From Phenylobacterium deserti (GTDB taxonomy: Bacteria; Pseudomonadota; Alphaproteobacteria; Caulobacterales; Caulobacteraceae), in assembly GCA_945874825.1 (NCBI GenBank), contig CAMCIK010000019.1:1-33599 (forward strand): 33,599 bases of DNA, given 5' to 3'. Under the pieces are notes generated by a model. It ran no database searches. It had not been told where the DNA came from and saw only the letters and a list, made by a program, of their open reading frames with translations. The translations under genes were made by a program, and so were the position numbers. Of this stretch, positions 29,284 to 33,599 are shown piece by piece; position 1 is the stretch's first letter, and each line of letters starts with the position of its first letter.

Positions 29284-29357
29284 GGCCTGATGGCGGAGTG
29301 GTGACGCAGCGGACTGCAAATCCGTGCACCCGAGTTCGATTCTCGGTCAGGCCTCCA
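29284..29357 (+). tRNA. tRNA-Cys (anticodon GCA), CCA encoded
   Basis: A complete cloverleaf. The acceptor stem GGCCTGA pairs perfectly with TCAGGCC, and U73 is the discriminator base required by cysteinyl-tRNA synthetase. The anticodon arm is GCGGA-CTGCAAA-TCCGT with GCA anticodon, and the T arm is CCGAG-TTCGATT-CTCGG. CCA is encoded at 29355-29357. A possible promoter is TTGCCC (29229) with TTAGCG 16 bp later, but it is weak. The gene stands alone between a minus-strand and a plus-strand operon. Confidence 0.97.
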
Positions 29358-29393
29358 ATCCTTCCAAAAACAAGATCCGGAGAAACGCTGGCA

Positions 29394-29418
29394 GCACGAA
29401 GGCTCAGAGCCTTTGTGC
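29394..29418. other. Strong hairpin, 11-bp stem, downstream of tRNA-Cys
   Basis: GCACGAAGGCT-CAG-AGCCTTTGTGC folds into an 11-bp stem (one G-T wobble on the DNA-strand reading) with a 3-base loop, 36 bp after the tRNA CCA. No T tract follows, so it is not a standard intrinsic terminator. It could end or protect the tRNA precursor, or act as a protein site for the downstream operon. Confidence 0.7.
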
Positions 29419-29530
29419 GGTGGATTGGCGCAGGAATTGCTGTGTGGGCGAAACGCGCAATCATCAGGATCCGGTCAAGCCACCGTGTCTGCGTCAGACA
29501 AGCGACGGGAATTTGTTAACCTGCCGCAGG

Positions 29531-29550
29531 GACCCTAGTCGCTCAGGGTC
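29531..29550. promoter_or_regulatory. Inverted repeat just upstream of the first paralogue
   Basis: GACCCT-8 bp-AGGGTC forms a 6-bp inverted repeat ending 19 bp before the ATG at 29570. It could be an operator or an mRNA hairpin close to the ribosome site. A GTTAAC sits 13 bp before it. The evidence is the symmetry and position only. Confidence 0.35.
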
Positions 29551-29569
29551 GGGGGAATTAGGGGCCGGG

Positions 29570-30682
29570 ATGCGCAAGTCCAGCAATGTCGACCGCACCG
29601 TCCGCGACCTCGCCCTACTTGAGAGGTCGGCGTCCACCGCCCGGGTCCTGAACCTCCTGTCGGTCTCGGCCCTGTACCGGGATGAGACGGACTATATCGA
29701 AAGACCGTTCTTCACCTCGCCGAGGCTCAACGAGAGTCTCGTCTTGAAACACCGCATCCGTTCCGACGAGGTCGGAGTGCTGCCTACGGACAGGGTCACC
29801 GGGACGAAGGTGATCCTTCCCTTCGAGCGGACCGACCTGAAGATCGGCGGACGATCCTTCATGGTCGAACAGAGGGGATGGCGGGATGTCGTCGACGACA
29901 TCTGCGGCGCCTATCGAAATCCGGAGCGGGACATCCATGTCCTCCAGTCCCTGAACGAACTGCCCTCGCTGGATCCCTTTCTGGTCCGGGAGCAGCTGCG
30001 GCGGCGCGGGGTGGATATAGCCCCGTGTTACTTCAACATTTCCGAGTCCGACATCGCGCAGATGTACAGTTTCGTCGGAAAGCAGATCGAAATCCTGCTG
30101 GATATCTCGCACAGGAACCGGGTCGACGGGTCGAGTTGGTCAAACCGGATGATCAGGATGCTGCTCTCACCCGTGCAGGGGGAGTCCATCCAGCCCATAA
30201 GGTCGGCGCTCCGCCTCGATCCCGATGATTTTGAGGAAGGCCTCTTCGCCTGGAAGGGGTTCCTCTACTACCAGTGGGTGCTGAGCGACCTCAGGCCCCA
30301 GCTGGCACCCTTCCTCCGGGAAATCCTGACCATGAAGGTCAGTGGTTTCAGGGATCGGGAGATGGAGAGGATGCTGGACGCGGCGCGGCGACGTCTGGCG
30401 GACCGCGTCAATGGTGTTCTGGAGGAGGTTGTCGGGGCGATCCGGGTCTATGAGGCGGCCTTCAACGACCTGACCCGAAACGGAAAACCCCTCGCTTTCT
30501 CGAATTTCCTGAAACGCACCCCGGAAATGTTCATTCTCCTGGGCGAACGGATCGGTGCCCTCTCGCACGTGGCCAGCTATTGGCGTTTCCGGTTTCCGGA
30601 GGGGGGCGTCGAGAAGGTCCCGACGGAGGAACTGTTAGAGATTGTTAGGGACTTCGAATACAGTCTGGGTGGTGAGGGTTGA
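29570..30682 (+). CDS. Unknown 370-residue cytoplasmic protein, first tandem paralogue
   Basis: 370 residues from ATG 29570, behind a GGGGCCGGG stretch. I do not recognise the family. It is soluble, has no signal peptide or membrane segment, and is rich in Arg, Leu and Glu. It aligns end to end with the next gene, which is also 370 residues, at roughly half identical by eye. The strongest shared blocks are PFFTSPRLNESLVLKHRIRS (46-65), PFERTDLKIGGRSF (84-97) with QRGWRD (101-106), PSLDPFLVREQLRRRG (132-147), WKGFLYYQWVL (228-238) and NGKPLAFSNFLKRTPEMF (304-321) with LGERIG (324-329). Conserved His in LVLKHR and LSH, and conserved Asp/Glu/Arg, could form a site, but no known motif is matched. 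The gene starts a likely operon with its paralogue and an FMN-dependent redox protein. Confidence 0.82.
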   Translation: MRKSSNVDRTVRDLALLERSASTARVLNLLSVSALYRDETDYIERPFFTSPRLNESLVLKHRIRSDEVGVLPTDRVTGTKVILPFERTDLKIGGRSFMVEQRGWRDVVDDICGAYRNPERDIHVLQSLNELPSLDPFLVREQLRRRGVDIAPCYFNISESDIAQMYSFVGKQIEILLDISHRNRVDGSSWSNRMIRMLLSPVQGESIQPIRSALRLDPDDFEEGLFAWKGFLYYQWVLSDLRPQLAPFLREILTMKVSGFRDREMERMLDAARRRLADRVNGVLEEVVGAIRVYEAAFNDLTRNGKPLAFSNFLKRTPEMFILLGERIGALSHVASYWRFRFPEGGVEKVPTEELLEIVRDFEYSLGGEG

Positions 30683-30787
30683 TCCTGAGTCCAGAGGTTC
30701 AGCTTTGATCTTGGCCTCGACGGTGACATACGCTCGTCAGTTCTCGGCCGTGCTAAAGCATACCCGGGCATCAGGAGTGGCAAAGGC

Positions 30788-31900
30788 ATGCGGCAGGCGA
30801 CTACAGACCGTTCTGTGCGCAATCTCGGGGCCCTCCAGAGGACAGCGTCGACCAGTCGGGTTCTGAACCTGGTCGCCATCGCCAATTCCCAGAAGGCAGA
30901 TCCCGACTACCAGAATAAGCCCTTCTTCACGACGCCGCTGCTGAATGAGTGCCTTGTCCTTAAGCACCGCATTCGGATGGATGAGCGGTTTGTCTTCGAC
31001 GATGAGCGCCAGAACTCGACCAAGATCATCATTCCCTTTGAGCGGTCCGACCTCAGGATGGGCGGAAGATCCTTCTTCGTCGGCCAACGGGGATGGCGGG
31101 ATATCGTCCGCGAAATGGCCGGGGACTCGTCCAACGTGGAACGCGACCTCCGCGTCCTCAGCGTTATCGACGAAATCCCTTCGCTGGACCCCTTCCTGCT
31201 GCGCGAGCACCTCAACCGGCGCGGTATCGCGATCGCCTCCTGCTATTTCGCGATTTCCGAGGCCGACCTTGCGCGCATGCAGGATTTCGTGGCGGCGGAG
31301 ATCAATAATCTGATCCGCCTAACCTATTCATCTTCGGGAGAAAGCTCCAGCTATTCGAGCAAACTCGTCCAAGTTCTGCTTTCCACCGAAATCAACGAAC
31401 ATCTCGAACCCCTCCGGATAGCCTTGAGGCTTGAAGGCGAAGACTACAAAGAGGGTGTCTTCAGTTGGAAGGGTTTCCTCTATTACAAGTGGGTGCTGAA
31501 CGACCTGTGGCCGAAACTTGTCGATGTCCTGAGGGAAATGCCCCAGATTCGGGTGACCGGACACAAGGACGCCGAGTTGATGGCCTACATCGACAGGACT
31601 CGCCGGCGCCTTGTGGAGACGGTGGACTACAAGCGCCGGGAAGTGACTGAGGCCCTCGACGTCTACGACCGGGCCTTTGCCGACCTTACAAAGAACGGCA
31701 AGCCCCTCGCCTTCCGGAACTTCCTTCTGCGGGCACCGAAGATGTTCCTGATGCTGGGCGAGCGCATCGGCGTCATCTCGCACATCACCAGTTTCTGGCG
31801 CTACCGCTTCCCGGACGCCAGATCCCTGGCGGCGCCTATCGACGAGGTCCTTGATATCCTGAAGGACTTCGAACAGAATATCTCGACCGTGGAGAACTGA
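30788..31900 (+). CDS. Unknown 370-residue cytoplasmic protein, second tandem paralogue
   Basis: 370 residues from ATG 30788 (MRQATTDRSVRNLGALQR). It matches the preceding gene over its whole length, with almost no gaps, and keeps all the blocks listed there: PFFTTPLLNECLVLKHRIRM (45-64), PFERSDLRMGGRSF (83-96) with QRGWRD (100-105), PSLDPFLLREHLNRRG (131-146), WKGFLYYKWVL (227-237) and NGKPLAFRNFLLRAPKMF (303-320) with LGERIG (323-328). The N-terminal ~20 residues, the region 66-80 and the loop around 178-192 (SSSGESSSYSS here) are the variable parts. Divergence is too deep for a recent duplication, and both copies keep intact frames, so each is probably under selection. A heteromeric pair is possible. 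It ends 13 bp before the glutamate-synthase-like gene, so cotranscription is likely. Confidence 0.82.
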   Translation: MRQATTDRSVRNLGALQRTASTSRVLNLVAIANSQKADPDYQNKPFFTTPLLNECLVLKHRIRMDERFVFDDERQNSTKIIIPFERSDLRMGGRSFFVGQRGWRDIVREMAGDSSNVERDLRVLSVIDEIPSLDPFLLREHLNRRGIAIASCYFAISEADLARMQDFVAAEINNLIRLTYSSSGESSSYSSKLVQVLLSTEINEHLEPLRIALRLEGEDYKEGVFSWKGFLYYKWVLNDLWPKLVDVLREMPQIRVTGHKDAELMAYIDRTRRRLVETVDYKRREVTEALDVYDRAFADLTKNGKPLAFRNFLLRAPKMFLMLGERIGVISHITSFWRYRFPDARSLAAPIDEVLDILKDFEQNISTVEN

Positions 31901-31913
31901 CCTGGGAGCGCCC

Positions 31914-33380
31914 ATGGGCCCTGTTTCAGGTGTCCTGACCCAGAGCCTTGGGCTTGTCCTTGGCTTCGGTCTGGCGATCCTCCTGGGCGGCGTATTGGTC
32001 TACGACCTGACGCAGCAGAGGCACTCGGTCCTCAGGAATTTTCCGATCATTGGCCACTTCCGCTATGGCCTGGAGCAGCTCGGGGAGTATTTTCGCCAAT
32101 ACTTCTTCGCCGGGGACCGGGAGGAGTTGCCCTTCAACCGCGCCACGCGGTCCTGGGTCTATCGGGAGGCCAAGAACGAGGGCGGTGCCATCGGCTTTGG
32201 GTCGACAAATGACCGACGGGAGCCGGGCACCGTGCTCTTCGTAAACCACCCCTTCCCGGTCCTCGAGGAAGAAAGGCTGCCAACGCCGCCCCTGATAATC
32301 GGGGAAGGCGCCTGTGATCAGCCCTTCCTCGCAAGGTCGGTGGTGAACATTTCCGGGATGAGCTTTGGTGCCATCTCCCAGCCAGCCGTCCAGGCCCTTT
32401 CCCGAGGTGCCGGCATGTCCGGATGCTGGATGGATACCGGCGAGGGCGGCCTGTCTCCCTATCACCTGGAAGGCGACTGCGACCTGATCATGCAGATCGG
32501 CACCGCACGGTACGGGGTGCGCGATCCCGATGGTGCCTTCTCGAACGACAAGGCAAGGGAGATCGCCCGCTCGGTCAGGGCCTTCGAGATCAAGCTCAGC
32601 CAAGGTGCCAAGCCCGGTAAGGGCGGGGTCCTGCCGGGCGCCAAGGTCAGCGCCGAGATCGCCCGGATCCGCGGGATTCCAGAGGGCCAGGACTCGATCA
32701 GCCCCAACCGGCACCCGGACATCGCCAATGTCGACCAGTTGCTGGACAGGATCTGCAGCCTTCGCGACCTGACGGGTCGTCCCGTCGGTGTGAAGACAGC
32801 CCTGGGCGACGACCGCTTCATGATCGATCTCTGCGAAGCCCTGGCCCGCCGGGGTGCCCAGGACGCCCCGGACTTCCTCACGATCGATGGCGGCGAGGGC
32901 GGCACGGGCGCGGCCCCTCAGACCCTCTTGGACCACATGGCCCTGCCGATTGCGGAGGGCCTGCCGATCGCTGTAGACGCCCTGAGGAGTGCGGGTCTGA
33001 AGGATCGGGTCCGGGTGATCGCCTCGGGCAAGCTCGTGACGCCGGCGAAAGCCGCCTGGGCCCTGTGCACCGGTGCCGACTTCGTCCACTCCGCCCGGGG
33101 CTTCATGTTCGCCCTGGGCTGCATCCAGGCCATGCGGTGCCACACAAACACCTGCCCGACCGGGGTCGCGACCCATAATCGCCGGCTACAGCGGGGCCTG
33201 GTCGTCGAGGACAAGGCCGAGCGCGTCGCGAACTATGTCCGCAGCCTGAACCGAGAGATCGACATGATCGCCCATTCCTGTGGCTGCCGGCACGCCCGGG
33301 AACTGGGCAGGGAACATGTCCGGATCGTCGAGACCCCGGACCGAAGCGTCCCCCTCAACATCCTCCACCCGGATCGGTGA
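31914..33380 (+). CDS. Membrane-anchored FMN-binding glutamate-synthase-family protein
   Basis: 488 residues. An N-terminal hydrophobic segment (about 8-30, LGLVLGFGLAILLGGVLVYDL) anchors the protein, and the rest is the FMN-binding TIM barrel of the glutamate synthase large subunit. Visible marks are NISGMSFGAISQPAVQALSRG, GEGGLSPYH, the KLSQGAKPGKGGVLPG loop, and TIDGGEGGTGAAP. The [3Fe-4S] ligands are present as C-x5-C-x4-C (Cys403, Cys409, Cys414 in CIQAMRCHTNTCPTGVATHN), as in GltB. It lacks the N-terminal glutamine amidotransferase domain and the C-terminal GXGXG helix domain of true GltB, so it is a stand-alone alpha-domain protein whose reaction is unknown. ATG 31914 follows GGGAG by 5 bp. 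It lies 13 bp after the second paralogue and 3 bp before the VOC gene. Confidence 0.92.
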   Translation: MGPVSGVLTQSLGLVLGFGLAILLGGVLVYDLTQQRHSVLRNFPIIGHFRYGLEQLGEYFRQYFFAGDREELPFNRATRSWVYREAKNEGGAIGFGSTNDRREPGTVLFVNHPFPVLEEERLPTPPLIIGEGACDQPFLARSVVNISGMSFGAISQPAVQALSRGAGMSGCWMDTGEGGLSPYHLEGDCDLIMQIGTARYGVRDPDGAFSNDKAREIARSVRAFEIKLSQGAKPGKGGVLPGAKVSAEIARIRGIPEGQDSISPNRHPDIANVDQLLDRICSLRDLTGRPVGVKTALGDDRFMIDLCEALARRGAQDAPDFLTIDGGEGGTGAAPQTLLDHMALPIAEGLPIAVDALRSAGLKDRVRVIASGKLVTPAKAAWALCTGADFVHSARGFMFALGCIQAMRCHTNTCPTGVATHNRRLQRGLVVEDKAERVANYVRSLNREIDMIAHSCGCRHARELGREHVRIVETPDRSVPLNILHPDR

Positions 33381-33383
33381 CCC

Positions 33384-33599
33384 ATGCTCACGGAAGTCGA
33401 CAGACTGTTGGTTGCAACGCCTGACGCGGCGGCCGGCGCAAGTGCGTGGAAGCGCGTTCTTGGCGCAGAGGAGGTGCTGCGCGACGCCGTTCCGGGGCTT
33501 GGGTCCATCCGGACGGTGGTCCGGGCCGGCCGGTCCGACATCGAGGTCCTCCAACCTGACGGAACCGGGCCGGTGGCTGACGCCCTGGCGCGGCGGGGT
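33384..33599 (+). CDS. VOC-family (glyoxalase-like) protein, N-terminal fragment
   Basis: 72 codons are present and the frame is open at the window end. The start MLTEVDRLLVATPDAAAGASA, then WKRVLGAEEVLRD, the strand RTVVRAGRSDIEVLQPDG and TGPVADALARRG follow the first beta-alpha-beta-beta-beta half of vicinal-oxygen-chelate proteins. The order of a first metal-ligand strand (VDRLLVATPD) and a Glu-containing last strand (IEVLQP) is the usual one, although the typical first-strand His is replaced here by Arg (VDRLL for a VDHV-type strand). This may change metal binding. It follows the glutamate-synthase-like stop by 3 bp and is probably cotranscribed. The function is unknown because VOC proteins cover many reactions. 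Confidence 0.75.
   Translation, partial: MLTEVDRLLVATPDAAAGASAWKRVLGAEEVLRDAVPGLGSIRTVVRAGRSDIEVLQPDGTGPVADALARRG

Noticed and set aside
29284..29357. tRNA-Cys as an attachment site for an integrated element
   Set aside because: No integrase lies next to it and no repeat of the tRNA 3' end was seen elsewhere in the window; the genes beyond it match the host composition.
28565..29464. Long version of the PCMT-like protein with 110 extra N-terminal residues
   Set aside because: The extension would run through the tRNA-Cys gene; ATG 29134 has a good GGAG site and the family N-terminus.

Overview
The window is about 33.6 kb of dense, high-GC alphaproteobacterial chromosome. It most resembles Caulobacterales (Caulobacter/Phenylobacterium type). 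The evidence is a two-gene split cobalamin-dependent methionine synthase, a PopZ homologue next to valS, a TolC-family channel and a PCMT-fold protein in the order I recall from Caulobacter, and the AT-poor third codon positions. Both ends cut genes: the 3' end of a subclass B3 metallo-beta-lactamase on the left and the 5' end of a VOC-family protein on the right.

Left part (1-8560): the beta-lactamase overlaps metH-N by 4 bp, and metH-N overlaps metH-C by 4 bp. Directly behind metH-C lies a 4.2 kb accessory island (4091-8325), bounded by two 235-bp direct repeats (3856-4090 and 8326-8560) that match at 223 of 235 positions without gaps. The left copy is the live 3' end of metH plus its downstream flank; the right copy is a decaying duplicate. 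The island carries an integrase C-terminal remnant, a HigB/RelE-like toxin killed by an in-frame TAA, its intact antitoxin, and a Crp/Fnr regulator divergent from an Amidohydro_3 lipoprotein. It ends with a porin gene that has a stop at codon 3 and is cut at the repeat edge.

Middle (8561-17568): a secreted SASA-type esterase with a frameshift before its catalytic DxxH motif, an MFS transporter, the translation factor ettA, and a TonB-dependent receptor. An 11-bp-phased CTGTCA array upstream of the receptor looks like an extended Pho box, predicting PhoB control. A strong terminator separates the receptor from a DUF900 alpha/beta-hydrolase lipoprotein, which converges on a seven-segment membrane protein of unknown function.

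Right-middle (17569-29134, all minus strand): a 1100-residue secreted beta-propeller amidohydrolase, two adjacent acyl-CoA dehydrogenases, valS, popZ, a TolC-family outer-membrane protein and a PCMT-fold protein whose SAM-binding motif I looks degenerate.

Right end (29284-33599, plus strand): tRNA-Cys(GCA), an 11-bp perfect hairpin, then a likely operon. It holds two tandem 370-residue paralogues of a family I do not recognise, a membrane-anchored FMN/[3Fe-4S] glutamate-synthase-like protein and the start of a VOC protein. The paralogue pair and its link to the redox protein are the best candidates for undescribed biology. The metH island and the Pho-box array are the best-supported structural findings.
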